From the NCBI RefSeq assembly GCF_013184075.1, contig NZ_JABEQQ010000001.1, positions 682,001 to 746,000 on the forward strand: a stretch of DNA of 64,000 nt. Reading direction: 5' to 3'. The notes beneath the pieces are model-generated. The model was not told the origin of the DNA. It saw only the letters and a program-made list of their open reading frames with translations, and did no database searches. The position numbers and the translations under genes are program-made. Position 1 is the first letter of the stretch. The number at the start of each line of letters is the position of its first letter. Below are positions 52,715 to 61,040 of the stretch, one piece after another. The DNA comes from Lentilactobacillus kribbianus. Lineage in GTDB: Bacteria > Bacillota > Bacilli > Lactobacillales > Lactobacillaceae.

Positions 52715-53407
52715 ATGATTAAACAAATTTATTCTTTGATTCAATATGATGAATCAGTTAAAACAATGGAAGCCGGTGCCGATAACATTGGTTTAGTACC
52801 AATGCAAAACGGTGGTGTGCCTGCTCATCGAGTTCCAATCGAACGAGTTCACAAAATTTTTGATGAAGCTAAACGTCGGGGCGTAACATCAGTGGCTATT
52901 ATGCTAACTAATGATCCTGAAGAAATGCTTCAAATTGCTGAAGAAGTTCAACCAGATATTTTGCATGTTGCTGGTGATGGCTACGCTGCTACCCCAGAAT
53001 TTGCTAAACGTCTAAAAGAAATTGCGCCTAACACTGAATTAATGCAAGCTGTTTTAGTTGATAATGAATCAGCGATTGATCGGGCCAAGAAATTCGCCGA
53101 ATACGTTGATTACATTTTGCTTGATTCAGGCTTAGCTCCAGATACTGGAATTGGTGCCAGTGGCCAAACTCACGATTGGGATATTGATGCTCGAATCGTT
53201 CAAGAAGTTAACGTTCCCGTAATTGAAGCTGGTGGAATGGGTCCTGACAACGTGGCCGAAGCCATTGCTAAGATCAAACCTTACGGAGTGGATTCATTAA
53301 CTAAAACTAGTATCAAATACGAAGGCGGTAACATGGAAAAGGATATCGACAAAGTTCGAGCATTCTGTGAAGCTGCTGATAAAGCTGCGGCTGAATTGGG
53401 ACTTTAA
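52715..53407 (+). CDS. TrpF-like (phosphoribosylanthranilate isomerase-type) barrel protein without the catalytic Cys
   Basis: Protein of 230 aa with a TIM-barrel pattern. Marks of TrpF are GADNIGLVPMQNG, HRVPIERVHKIF, ILHVAGDGYA, DYILLDSG (the catalytic-type Asp), VIEAGGMGPDNVAEAI and the phosphate-site GVDSLTKTSIKYEGGNMEKD. The N terminus reads MIKQIYSLIQYDE where TrpF has KICG, so the base Cys is missing. There are no trp genes around. It may act on a phosphorylated nucleoside or ribosylamine made by the upstream kinase. GGAGG precedes ATG 52715. Confidence 0.75.
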   Translation: MIKQIYSLIQYDESVKTMEAGADNIGLVPMQNGGVPAHRVPIERVHKIFDEAKRRGVTSVAIMLTNDPEEMLQIAEEVQPDILHVAGDGYAATPEFAKRLKEIAPNTELMQAVLVDNESAIDRAKKFAEYVDYILLDSGLAPDTGIGASGQTHDWDIDARIVQEVNVPVIEAGGMGPDNVAEAIAKIKPYGVDSLTKTSIKYEGGNMEKDIDKVRAFCEAADKAAAELGL

Positions 53408-53412
53408 TCTCA

Positions 53413-54060
53413 ATGGGGGACGTAACAACGACTAAGAGTCGTCTAACCGTTAAAAAAGTGGTCGTTGCGATGTTGGGCATCTTTCTAGTTTGTCTAGGCG
53501 TGGCGTTTAATAACAACACTGGCCTAGGTAATGATCCGGTCGGTATTGTTTATGACGGTATTCGCGCTGCCTTTCACATTCCGTTGGTGCGGCTAGGATT
53601 TGTTTCTAACTTTATTAACGTTGGACTAGTCATCATTTTATGGTTAATTGGTCGTCACTACGTTAATATTGGGACCGCCATGTACCTGATTCCCTACGGC
53701 TTATTCATTACCATTGGTTCTCATTTATATCCGTTGATTTTTACCAGTCACACATTGCCTACCCGGTTATTGGGAGCGGCAGTGGGGATTAGCCTGTACT
53801 ATGTCGGCATTAGTTTGTTTGTTGCCGCTGACATTGGGGTCGACCCTTTTAATGGTTTTATGTTAACGATTCGAGATCGAACTGGTTGGAGTATTCGCCG
53901 GAGCAAGATTACCTTTGACGTTGTTTTGATGACTGCGGGCTTCCTACTTGGTGGGAAGTTTGGTCTCATCACCATTGTAACCGCTTTAACGACTGGTCCA
54001 ACGATTCAGGCGTTAGGTGGCTGGTTTCAACAACATCTGTTTAACGAAAGGAAGAAATAA
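53413..54060 (+). CDS. YczE/YitT-like integral membrane protein
   Basis: Protein of 215 aa with about five to six helices. Segments LGVAFNNNTGLGNDPVGIVYDGI and SLFVAADIGVDPFNGFMLTI form the repeat typical of the YczE group. These proteins are presumed transporters, with no settled substrate. It starts 6 nt after the TrpF-like stop and lacks a strong ribosome site, so coupling is likely. A relative is encoded at 61012-61668. Confidence 0.72.
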   Translation: MGDVTTTKSRLTVKKVVVAMLGIFLVCLGVAFNNNTGLGNDPVGIVYDGIRAAFHIPLVRLGFVSNFINVGLVIILWLIGRHYVNIGTAMYLIPYGLFITIGSHLYPLIFTSHTLPTRLLGAAVGISLYYVGISLFVAADIGVDPFNGFMLTIRDRTGWSIRRSKITFDVVLMTAGFLLGGKFGLITIVTALTTGPTIQALGGWFQQHLFNERKK

Positions 54061-54061
54061 T

Positions 54062-55222
54062 TTGGTAAATTATAAAATGCTTCAAAATGTCAAAGTGGTT
54101 AACACCGATAACTTGGCTGAGACCTTACTAGATATTTTGAATACAGAGGGCTACAAACGCCCATTATTCGTCATGGATGGTTTCTTAAACACCGTGGAGA
54201 CGGTGGTAGCTGCTAAACAAAAATTAGCTGACAATAATATTGAATATGCTGTTTTTGATAAAATCGTTCCTGATCCACCAGCTGAAGTAGTTGATGCTGG
54301 GGTTAAAGCGTTTAATGATAATAATTCAGATAGTATCATCGCTATCGGTGGTGGTAGTTCGATTGACGTTGCTCGCGGCATTAACATTGTTCGCGTTAAC
54401 GGTGGTAACATTAGAGACTATGCTGGCGAAAGTCGAGAAATTGCCCACACTCCAGGCTTGATTGCTGTGCCAACCACTTCTGGTACGGGTAGTGAAATGT
54501 CTAATGCGTTAGTAATTACTAACAAAGAAACGCAACAAAAAATTGCCATTTTAGCTGACAATGCGGTCAGTGAATACGCCGTATTGAACCCAGATTTGGT
54601 ATTAACTTTGCCAAAAGGGATGACCATTGCGACTGGATTAGATGCTTTTTCTCACGCCGCTGAAGGTTACTTATCTAACTTGGCCACTCCTATGACTGAT
54701 GCACTTTGCGAAAAAGTAATGTTTTTACTTTATAACTATTTACCAACTGCAGTTCACGATGGTCAAAATCGGGAAGCTCGCGAACGCGTAATGGTGGCTG
54801 CTAGTTTAGCTGGTTGGATGCTAAACAATGCCGGTACTAACATTGGTCATTCTACCGCTCACATCTTAGGTTCTAAATATCACATTGTTCATGGTGAAGC
54901 CGTTGCTTATGCCTTGCCAGGTGTGTTGGAACTAGTTGGTCACGCTATGCCTAAGAAGGTTCGCGAAATTGGTCAAATTTTGGGGGCTACTTTCCCAGCA
55001 GATGCCACTCCAGAACAAATTATTGAAATTACAGTTACAAGTTATAAAGACTTCCGCGACAACGTTTTAGGTCTTCATTCATTTACTGATTATGAAATTT
55101 CTAGCGATGAAATCGTTAAGAATGCTGACGAAGTTTTACACGAACGATTTGCCGGTAATACACCAGTTGATTTGACTGTTGATAACGTTACCGCTTATCT
55201 CCGCAAATTTGGTCAACAATAA
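54062..55222 (+). CDS. Iron-containing alcohol dehydrogenase family protein
   Basis: Oxidoreductase of 386 aa (group III ADH). The nucleotide-binding motif is AIGGGSSIDVARG. The metal ligands are visible as Asp and His in GLDAFSHAAEGY and two His in IGHSTAHILGSKYHIVHGE. In this operon it could oxidise or reduce a sugar-derived aldehyde or ketose. The start is TTG 54062, 6 nt after AAAGGAAG, and ATG 54077 is possible. It is 1 nt after the YczE-like stop. Confidence 0.88.
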   Translation: MVNYKMLQNVKVVNTDNLAETLLDILNTEGYKRPLFVMDGFLNTVETVVAAKQKLADNNIEYAVFDKIVPDPPAEVVDAGVKAFNDNNSDSIIAIGGGSSIDVARGINIVRVNGGNIRDYAGESREIAHTPGLIAVPTTSGTGSEMSNALVITNKETQQKIAILADNAVSEYAVLNPDLVLTLPKGMTIATGLDAFSHAAEGYLSNLATPMTDALCEKVMFLLYNYLPTAVHDGQNREARERVMVAASLAGWMLNNAGTNIGHSTAHILGSKYHIVHGEAVAYALPGVLELVGHAMPKKVREIGQILGATFPADATPEQIIEITVTSYKDFRDNVLGLHSFTDYEISSDEIVKNADEVLHERFAGNTPVDLTVDNVTAYLRKFGQQ

Positions 55223-55240
55223 AACTATGAGGTGAACAAC

Positions 55241-56425
55241 ATGAATTTTGTCTTTTTACTTACAGGAATGGCGTTAGTGTTTGTAGTTGGTTGGTTAATT
55301 AGTAGCGATCGCAAACACATTCGTTACATGTCCATGCTTCGTTTATTCATTCTTCAAGCCGTTATTTCTTTCCTATGTTTACATACAACTGGTGGGATCA
55401 ACGCCTTGAAAGGTATTTCTGCATTCTTTAGTTGGTTAATGTCACAAGCTGCCGGCGGGGTTGATTTCGTCTTTGGTGGTTTGATGATTAAGCCCGGTGG
55501 TTCCGTATTTTTCTTAACTGTTTTAATGCCAATCGTCTTTATTTCCGCTTTGGTTGGGATTTTGAACTACATTAAGGTTTTGCCATTCATTATCAAGTGG
55601 ACCGGTTGGGCTTTAAACAAAGTTTCTGGCATGGGTGAACTAGAAAGTTACTTTGCCGTTTCTACTGCCGTATTAGGTCAACCAGAAGTTTTCTTAACCA
55701 TTAAAGATCAAATTTCTAAATTAAACGAACAACGTTTATACACTATCTGTGCCTCAGCAATGAGTGCCGTATCAGCTGCAATGTTAGCTTCATACATGAA
55801 GATGGTGCCTGGTAAGTTCGTCGTTGTAGCGGTATTTTTAAACATTCTATCTTCATTGATTGTGTCATGTATCGTTAACCCTTACGAACCAGTGGCTGAA
55901 GATGAAACAGTCGAAGTTCAAGAAGGCGAAAAAGAATCATTCTTCCAAATGCTAGGTGGCTACATTACTGATGGTTTCAGTTTAGCTATTACCGTTGGGG
56001 CCATGTTAATTGGTTTCATTTCATTGGTTACCTTCTTAAACAACAGTTTTATTGCCGTTATTCACATTAGCTTTACTGAATTAATTGGTTACGTTTTTGC
56101 ACCAGTAGCTTTCTTAATGGGAGTTCCTGCTCACGATATCGTTAAAGTTGGTAGTTTGATGGCCACTAAGTTAATCACTAACGAATTCGTTGCCATGGGT
56201 AGCTTACATGAAATGGCTGCTCAATTAAGTGCTAAATCTCATGCAATTATTTCTGCTTACCTCGTTTCATTTGCCAACTTCGGTACCATCGGAATTATTA
56301 CTGGTTCAATCAAATCAATTAGTTCCCAACAAGGTGCTTACGTTGCTAAGTTCTCAATGAAATTATTATTGGGTGCTACTTTAGCATCAGTCTTGACCGG
56401 TACGATTGTTGGATTCTACTTCTAA
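55241..56425 (+). CDS. Concentrative nucleoside transporter, NupC/CNT family
   Basis: Membrane protein of 394 aa with about ten helices. CNT marks are the TAVLGQPEVFLTIK segment (the family's GQTEAPL site), ASAMSAVSAAMLASY, and LMATKLITNEFVAMGSL. The cytoplasmic-loop stretch AEDETVEVQEGEKES is acidic. CNT proteins import nucleosides with H+ or Na+. It provides the substrate for the kinase and hydrolase of this operon. GAGGTG lies 7 nt before ATG 55241. Confidence 0.88.
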   Translation: MNFVFLLTGMALVFVVGWLISSDRKHIRYMSMLRLFILQAVISFLCLHTTGGINALKGISAFFSWLMSQAAGGVDFVFGGLMIKPGGSVFFLTVLMPIVFISALVGILNYIKVLPFIIKWTGWALNKVSGMGELESYFAVSTAVLGQPEVFLTIKDQISKLNEQRLYTICASAMSAVSAAMLASYMKMVPGKFVVVAVFLNILSSLIVSCIVNPYEPVAEDETVEVQEGEKESFFQMLGGYITDGFSLAITVGAMLIGFISLVTFLNNSFIAVIHISFTELIGYVFAPVAFLMGVPAHDIVKVGSLMATKLITNEFVAMGSLHEMAAQLSAKSHAIISAYLVSFANFGTIGIITGSIKSISSQQGAYVAKFSMKLLLGATLASVLTGTIVGFYF

Positions 56426-56444
56426 GAAATAAAGGAGCTTAGTT

Positions 56445-56837
56445 ATGAAATCAAATCGTCAAAATCTATCATTATTAGTCGTATTAGTAGTCATCTTATT
56501 TGCCTTAGGTAATGCCATTGCGTTTGTGTTAGGCAACAGTCATCCAGATATCAGTTCCTTAGTTCGCTCAATCGTATTTGTGGCAGCCCTTTACGGGTGG
56601 GCACTAGTTCGAGTACTAGGGAATAAACTGTTTGCGCTACCATTTCTAGGGTTTATTGACTTCGTTTATGCGGTTGGTTTTGTTAGCAACATCTCGGTAG
56701 CGATGATGAAGATTTCGGGCTTTGCTCTTGGTGCGGTAGTGGCGATGAGTATTTTAGGGATTATCCTAAGTGTTTTCACCTTTATCGCGGCTAAAAACGT
56801 GATTAGTACGCAATCAGTTGCTCATTCAAATAATTAA
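56445..56837 (+). CDS. Small membrane protein in the nucleoside operon
   Basis: Protein of 130 aa with four predicted helices (about residues 8-30, 37-57, 63-83, 90-115) and short polar ends. I do not recognise a family. AAAGGAG 7 nt before the start and 15-19 nt gaps on both sides show it is a true member of the operon. Confidence 0.65.
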   Translation: MKSNRQNLSLLVVLVVILFALGNAIAFVLGNSHPDISSLVRSIVFVAALYGWALVRVLGNKLFALPFLGFIDFVYAVGFVSNISVAMMKISGFALGAVVAMSILGIILSVFTFIAAKNVISTQSVAHSNN

Positions 56838-56852
56838 TTGGAGGAATTTACA

Positions 56853-57794
56853 ATGACAAAAACAAAAATTATTCTTGATTGTGATCCAGGCCATGATGAC
56901 GCCTTAGCAATGATGCTTGCCGTGGCTTCACCTAAGATTGAATTGGCTGCGGTAACTACTTCGGCTGGTAACCAAACCCCAGAAAAGACGTTAAATAACG
57001 CGATGCGGATGTTAACGCTACTTAACCGGCAAGATATTCCGGTAGCTGGTGGGAATCGCACACCATTGGTGAAACCATTAGAAACGGCTGGTAATGTTCA
57101 TGGTAAGTCTGGTTTGGACGGAGCTGAATTACCAGACCCTGACTTTAAACCGCAAGACATGACGGCCATTGAATTGATTGCCAAAACTATTAGTGAGTCT
57201 AAAGAACCAATCACGCTGGTTGTAACTGGTCCAATGACTAATGCTGCCTTATTCTTACGCGTTTACCCAGAATTAGGACAAAAACTGGAACGCATCGTTT
57301 ACATGGGTGGGGCCATGGGCTTAGGTAACTGGACACCATCCGTTGAATTTAATATTTACGTGGATCCAGAAGCTGCCAAGATTGTCATGAATGCGGGAAT
57401 TCCGTTGACCATGGCACCATTAAACGTTACCCACAAGGCGCAAATTACTAAAGAAGAAATTGCTGAGTTAGATCAGATTGATAACCCAGTCGCTCACGCC
57501 TTTTATGGTTTGTTGAACTTCTTTGAACTTTATCATGAAGCACCTAAGTGGGGATTCTTCGGAGCCCCTTTGCATGATCCATGTACCATTGCCTGGTTAA
57601 TTGATCCAGATATGTTTGAAAGTGAGTACATGAACGTGGACGTGGAAACTAAGGGTGAATTAACCACTGGGGAAACGGTTTGTGATTACTACGAATTAAC
57701 TGGCAAGCCTAAGAATACCGATGTGTTATTGAATATTGATCGGGATAAATTTATTCAATTGATTAAAGATTCATTAGCTACTTTTAATAAATAA
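56853..57794 (+). CDS. Nucleoside hydrolase (pyrimidine-type RihA/RihB-like)
   Basis: Enzyme of 313 aa. [12 protein letters not shown] binds calcium; [32 protein letters not shown] and [10 protein letters not shown] match the family, the second His-containing loops being of the pyrimidine-preferring kind. It cleaves ribosides to ribose and base. It is the last gene of the operon before a terminator. It differs from the paralogue at 29420-30379. Confidence 0.92.
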   Translation: MTKTKIILDCDPGHDDALAMMLAVASPKIELAAVTTSAGNQTPEKTLNNAMRMLTLLNRQDIPVAGGNRTPLVKPLETAGNVHGKSGLDGAELPDPDFKPQDMTAIELIAKTISESKEPITLVVTGPMTNAALFLRVYPELGQKLERIVYMGGAMGLGNWTPSVEFNIYVDPEAAKIVMNAGIPLTMAPLNVTHKAQITKEEIAELDQIDNPVAHAFYGLLNFFELYHEAPKWGFFGAPLHDPCTIAWLIDPDMFESEYMNVDVETKGELTTGETVCDYYELTGKPKNTDVLLNIDRDKFIQLIKDSLATFNK

Positions 57795-57801
57795 TAGTTA
57801 A

Positions 57802-57843
57802 TAAAAAGATCGTCATTGTCTGTGAGCAGTGACGGTCTTTTTG
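57802..57843 (+). terminator. Terminator of the nucleoside operon
   Basis: Stem AAAAAGATCGTCA...TGACGGTCTTTTT. Confidence 0.8.
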
Positions 57844-57854
57844 TTTTGAAAATG

Positions 57855-57902
57855 AATTGAAAATAAAACAATTTATTTTCAATTTGCTGTTGTTTATACT
57901 AG
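57855..57902 (+). promoter_or_regulatory. MFS gene promoter with perfect 13-bp inverted repeat
   Basis: AATTGAAAATAAA (57855-57867), 4-nt spacer, TTTATTTTCAATT (57872-57884), perfect. The right arm includes TTTATT (57872-57877) as a weak -35, 17 nt from TATACT (about 57895-57900). This is a strong operator candidate for an unknown repressor. Confidence 0.55.
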
Positions 57903-57986
57903 ACGAACGGTAGTTGAACCTGTATCATAGTTGAAGTCTGTCAAAAACGATTTTATGAAAAAATATGAAAAGGAAGTGATAAAACG

Positions 57987-59165
57987 ATGAAGTACTTCAA
58001 ATTTCAAAGTTTTGTATTAGTGTTAATTGCCTTTACCCTTGGGTTTAGTGAATTTTTAATTGTGGGAATTTTAGACGACTTGTCACGTCAATTTCAAGTT
58101 TCAGTGGCCACGATTGGCTATCTCGTGACTATTTTTGCCCTTGTTTATGCTATTAGTACACCCATCATCACGTTAATGCTGGGTAAGGCTAATTTATTTT
58201 GGAGTTTGCTGGCGCTAATGGGGGTCTTTACAAGCGGTAATATTTTAAGTTTAACGGCATCCAACTTTGGCTGGTTCGCGGTATCGCGGGTAGTGACGGC
58301 ATTGGTATCTGGCGTAGCCATTTCGATTGCTTTATCGTTTGTCAGCCGCATTGCCCCGATGGCTAAGCGTGGTTGGTTGTTATCATGGGTCTTTTCTGGT
58401 TTTAGTATTGCTTCCGTTTTAGGAGTCCCTTTGGGAACTTGGATTTCGACTAACTTTGGTTGGCGGGTCTCATTTTTAACCATCATTGTGATAGCGGTGA
58501 TCACTATGGGATTAACCTTAGTCGCATTGCCGCGAGACTTTAAACAAAAACCTAGTAGCATTAGCGGTCAATTAGCGCTTTTAAAGGATCGTCGCATTCA
58601 GGTAGGAATGTTTCTTCCAATGTTTAATTTAGCGGCTATATACGTCTTTTATACGTATTTACGACCAATTATCACCACTAAGTTACACTTTTCGACGACG
58701 ATGTTGACCGTCTTATTATTTGTTTTTGGGATTGCTAACATTATTGGCAATCAAATTAGCGGTAAGTTAACTGAGGGACCAGGTCTTCGAGTAATGCCCG
58801 CCATTTATTTGGCTCAGTTTATTTTATTGATTGTAATGCCCATTACATTTAATTTTAGCGGGGCAGGGGTGCTGGTATTAATGCTTTTGATTATCAGTAT
58901 GCCATTATTGAATTCACCGATTCAGATTGAATTTTTACAAGTAGCTGAAAAAGATTATCCGCAATCGATTGTTTTAGCTTCTTCATTAAATTCCATTTTT
59001 TCTAATTTTGGTATTGCCTTAGGATCAGCTACCGGTGGTTTGGTGGTTACTCATTTGGGTATGAATGCTGTTGGGCCTGGTGGGGCAATCTATGCCTTAG
59101 TTACCTTTATTTTAGTCATTTGGTTGAATCGCTTAAATAAGCCTCAATTAAAAAATAAGTTATAA
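57987..59165 (+). CDS. Major facilitator superfamily transporter, DHA1/AraJ-like
   Basis: Membrane protein of 392 aa with 12 predicted helices. Motif A-like VYAISTPIITLMLG and motif C-like GFSIASVLGVPLGTWISTNFGWR point to the drug:H+ antiporter-1 group including sugar-efflux AraJ proteins. Substrate unknown. It has its own promoter, operator-like repeat and terminator. Whether it belongs functionally to the upstream nucleoside operon is open. Confidence 0.85.
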   Translation: MKYFKFQSFVLVLIAFTLGFSEFLIVGILDDLSRQFQVSVATIGYLVTIFALVYAISTPIITLMLGKANLFWSLLALMGVFTSGNILSLTASNFGWFAVSRVVTALVSGVAISIALSFVSRIAPMAKRGWLLSWVFSGFSIASVLGVPLGTWISTNFGWRVSFLTIIVIAVITMGLTLVALPRDFKQKPSSISGQLALLKDRRIQVGMFLPMFNLAAIYVFYTYLRPIITTKLHFSTTMLTVLLFVFGIANIIGNQISGKLTEGPGLRVMPAIYLAQFILLIVMPITFNFSGAGVLVLMLLIISMPLLNSPIQIEFLQVAEKDYPQSIVLASSLNSIFSNFGIALGSATGGLVVTHLGMNAVGPGGAIYALVTFILVIWLNRLNKPQLKNKL

Positions 59166-59169
59166 AGAT

Positions 59170-59206
59170 CAACACCCCCCTGATTAATTCGTCAGGAGGG
59201 TGTTTT
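59170..59206 (+). terminator. Terminator of the MFS gene
   Basis: Stem AACACCCCCCTGA / TCAGGAGGGTGTT followed by T's. Confidence 0.85.
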
Positions 59207-59220
59207 AGTATGAAGTCAAC

Positions 59221-59662
59221 AAAAAAGAGTCACGCCTTAATCAGAGGCGCGACTCCTGTGGAAAGTTCTCAAATGATCGAGCTTGGTACTACTGTTAAAT
59301 ACTTAATCACTTAACAACCTCATTACTTCTTTATTGAGCTGCCCTAGATGCTTGTTACGGGCAATTCGGTGAATCGGTTAGATCTTTACTTAAAGCTTGG
59401 TGGATAAGGGAGAGCCATTAGTTATTTAATACTCTCGTGGTTCAAAATCATTTACTGTACAAGATAATTGGATCAAAATTCTGTGTTGCTTAAGTTACTA
59501 TCCCAAACTTTTAATTGGTACAGATACTATTAAACTTTGACCATCTCTCAATGGAACGACTTTGACGGATAGTAACACTCGTACATAGATTCTTATGGTG
59601 TAACATTAATCAGACAAATCATGAAACGAAAATCTCGATCAAGTGAACTATTACCTTTCCAC
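59221..59662 (-). ncRNA. Large structured non-coding RNA, about 440 nt, unknown family
   Basis: No protein frame fits. The 5' and 3' ends pair over 360 nt: GTGGAAAG / CTTTCCAC (59655-59662 with 59258-59265) and TGATCGAG / CTCGATCA (59634-59641 with 59274-59281), nested. A 10-bp perfect internal helix joins 59567-59576 with 59494-59503. The RNA ends in a terminator (59227-59255, 11-bp stem with one mismatch, T6). A promoter lies just upstream. It lacks the conserved cores of tmRNA, RNase P or 6S RNA. Large ornate RNAs such as ROOL and GOLLD are known in lactobacilli; membership is untested. Confidence 0.6.
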
Positions 59663-59668
59663 ACTCTA

Positions 59669-59697
59669 AGAATAACATCATCTAATTAGACTAGCAA
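59669..59697 (-). promoter_or_regulatory. Promoter of the large ncRNA
   Basis: Minus-strand TTGCTA (59692-59697), 17-nt spacer, TATTCT (59669-59674). It places the start at the closing helix of the RNA. Confidence 0.45.
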
Positions 59698-59723
59698 ATT
59701 TAAAGGCTCAACTTTTTAGACAT

Positions 59724-60052
59724 AAAAAAAATCGACCAGGGGAGGTCGATTTGATGTTTTTATATCAATTCTAGGGGAAGAATATGAAATATGAAAAACT
59801 GATTAATAAATTAAAGGGGGATTTAATTTATTAGGAATGTAGGGGGAATAGAAACAAGGTTTTAAGTACTTATCTCTTATCTACAATTAATAATATAAAG
59901 GATAGAAATTGCGTTTTTTAGGACAAAGTATGAAGTTTTTGTGAACCTATATTAAGAAAAAGTGAAATAGGCTTTAAAAGTAATACAAACGGATTGAAGC
60001 CCAAGCATTTACTTATAGTTGCTTGAGATGCTTCACTTAATCGTCTTTATTT
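59724..60052 (-). ncRNA. Small RNA with multiple UCCCC hairpin loops
   Basis: The predicted transcript ends in a terminator (stem AATCGACC/GGTCGATT, 59730-59751, T-run) whose loop is UCCCCU. Upstream are a hairpin with perfect 12-bp stem and UCCCCC loop (59804-59833), a 5-bp hairpin with UCCCCU loop (59768-59783) and an unpaired UCCCCC (59841-59847). Near the 5' end is a stem GAAGC-CAAGCA / TGCTTG-GCTTC (about 59998-60035). Repeated C-rich loops are typical of Gram-positive sRNAs that pair with Shine-Dalgarno sequences. Confidence 0.55.
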
Positions 60053-60058
60053 TTACCC

Positions 60059-60087
60059 ATTATAACACTAACTAGAAAGCATTTTAA
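60059..60087 (-). promoter_or_regulatory. Promoter of the C-rich-loop small RNA
   Basis: Minus-strand TATAAT (60059-60064) with an extended -10 TG, 17-nt spacer and weak -35 TTAAAA (60082-60087). Confidence 0.5.
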
Positions 60088-60100
60088 GTACTAACAAAGG

Positions 60101-60158
60101 TTGACCTTTTACTAGAAATGACGTATTTTCGATATAGAGAATTATTGAAACGGTTACA
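60101..60158 (+). promoter_or_regulatory. Promoter and cre-like site of the esterase-like gene
   Basis: TTGACC (60101-60106), 17-nt spacer, TATTTT (60124-60129). TTGAAACGGTTACA (60145-60158) matches cre at 12 of 14 positions, downstream of the promoter, so it would block elongation. Confidence 0.5.
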
Positions 60159-60176
60159 TAATTTTGGAGGTGCACC

Positions 60177-61040
60177 ATGAGTTTTGCAGCACGCAGACTG
60201 CAACGGCGATTAACTTCGACCGATTATAAACGGGTGGTTGCAGAAAGATTCTTAAACCCGGATCAAAAAGTTAATATTTTTAAGGAGCACCCCAACTGGG
60301 CCGCATCGGTAATTCCGATGGGCGGCGGTCAATTAGTGGAAATGTATGCAGATCAGCCGATTCAAGGGCAATTATTATATTTTCACGGTGGGGCCTTACG
60401 GGTGCCACTCAACGAAGAGCAGCTTGATTTCATTGATTCTTTGGCGCAGGCTAGTCATAGTAAACCATTTATCGCTGATTATCCGCTATTAAACGAGGAA
60501 ACTGATGGTGCTCAAATTATTCAATTTGCCGAAGAGGCTTTAGAGTGGTTAGGAGAAGACGGTAAGACTACTACCATTGTGGCTGATTCAGCTGGAGCTT
60601 GGTTGGCTTTTTACCTATTATTAACTCACGATAATTTGATTAATTCAGCTATTTTAGTGTCACCATGGCTCAATTGGAATCTCAGTGATCAACCAGTAGT
60701 GGAGCGGGCAGCCGCAGACGTAATGTTAGATATTCCGACTCTACGCCAAATTGGTAAACAGTTCTGGATGGGCTTAACAGATGCCCAACGGCAAACCTTC
60801 ACGCAAGAAACACTCTCAGTCACGAGCCCGGTCCAAATTCTGTACGGTAATGACGAAATGTTGGTACCTGATAGTGAAGGGTTGGCCGATGATTTGTCAG
60901 AAAATAACCCTAACGTGACCATTACGCGATTTAAAGACGGCTTTCATGATTTTATCTTATGGCCCGATTTACCAGAAACAAAAAAAGCCATCAATGCGAT
61001 GGCGGAGTTTCTTAAAGATCAACGTGGTGTTTCAAACTAG
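60177..61040 (+). CDS. Alpha/beta hydrolase, hormone-sensitive-lipase-like esterase
   Basis: Cytoplasmic protein of 287 aa. The oxyanion motif is YFHGGAL, the nucleophile elbow VADSAGAWLA (GDSAG-type), the acid lies in GNDEMLVPD and the His in FHDFILWP. This is the HSL/steryl-acetyl-hydrolase group, acting on short-chain esters. GGAGGTGC precedes the ATG. Its 3' end overlaps the convergent membrane-protein gene by 29 bp. A cre-like site suggests carbon control. Confidence 0.87.
   Translation: MSFAARRLQRRLTSTDYKRVVAERFLNPDQKVNIFKEHPNWAASVIPMGGGQLVEMYADQPIQGQLLYFHGGALRVPLNEEQLDFIDSLAQASHSKPFIADYPLLNEETDGAQIIQFAEEALEWLGEDGKTTTIVADSAGAWLAFYLLLTHDNLINSAILVSPWLNWNLSDQPVVERAAADVMLDIPTLRQIGKQFWMGLTDAQRQTFTQETLSVTSPVQILYGNDEMLVPDSEGLADDLSENNPNVTITRFKDGFHDFILWPDLPETKKAINAMAEFLKDQRGVSN

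Noticed and set aside
59221-59662. tmRNA, RNase P RNA or 6S RNA as identity of the large structured RNA
   Set aside because: No tmRNA tag frame with CCA end, no RNase P GAGGAAAGUCC core, and too long for 6S RNA; kept as unknown family.
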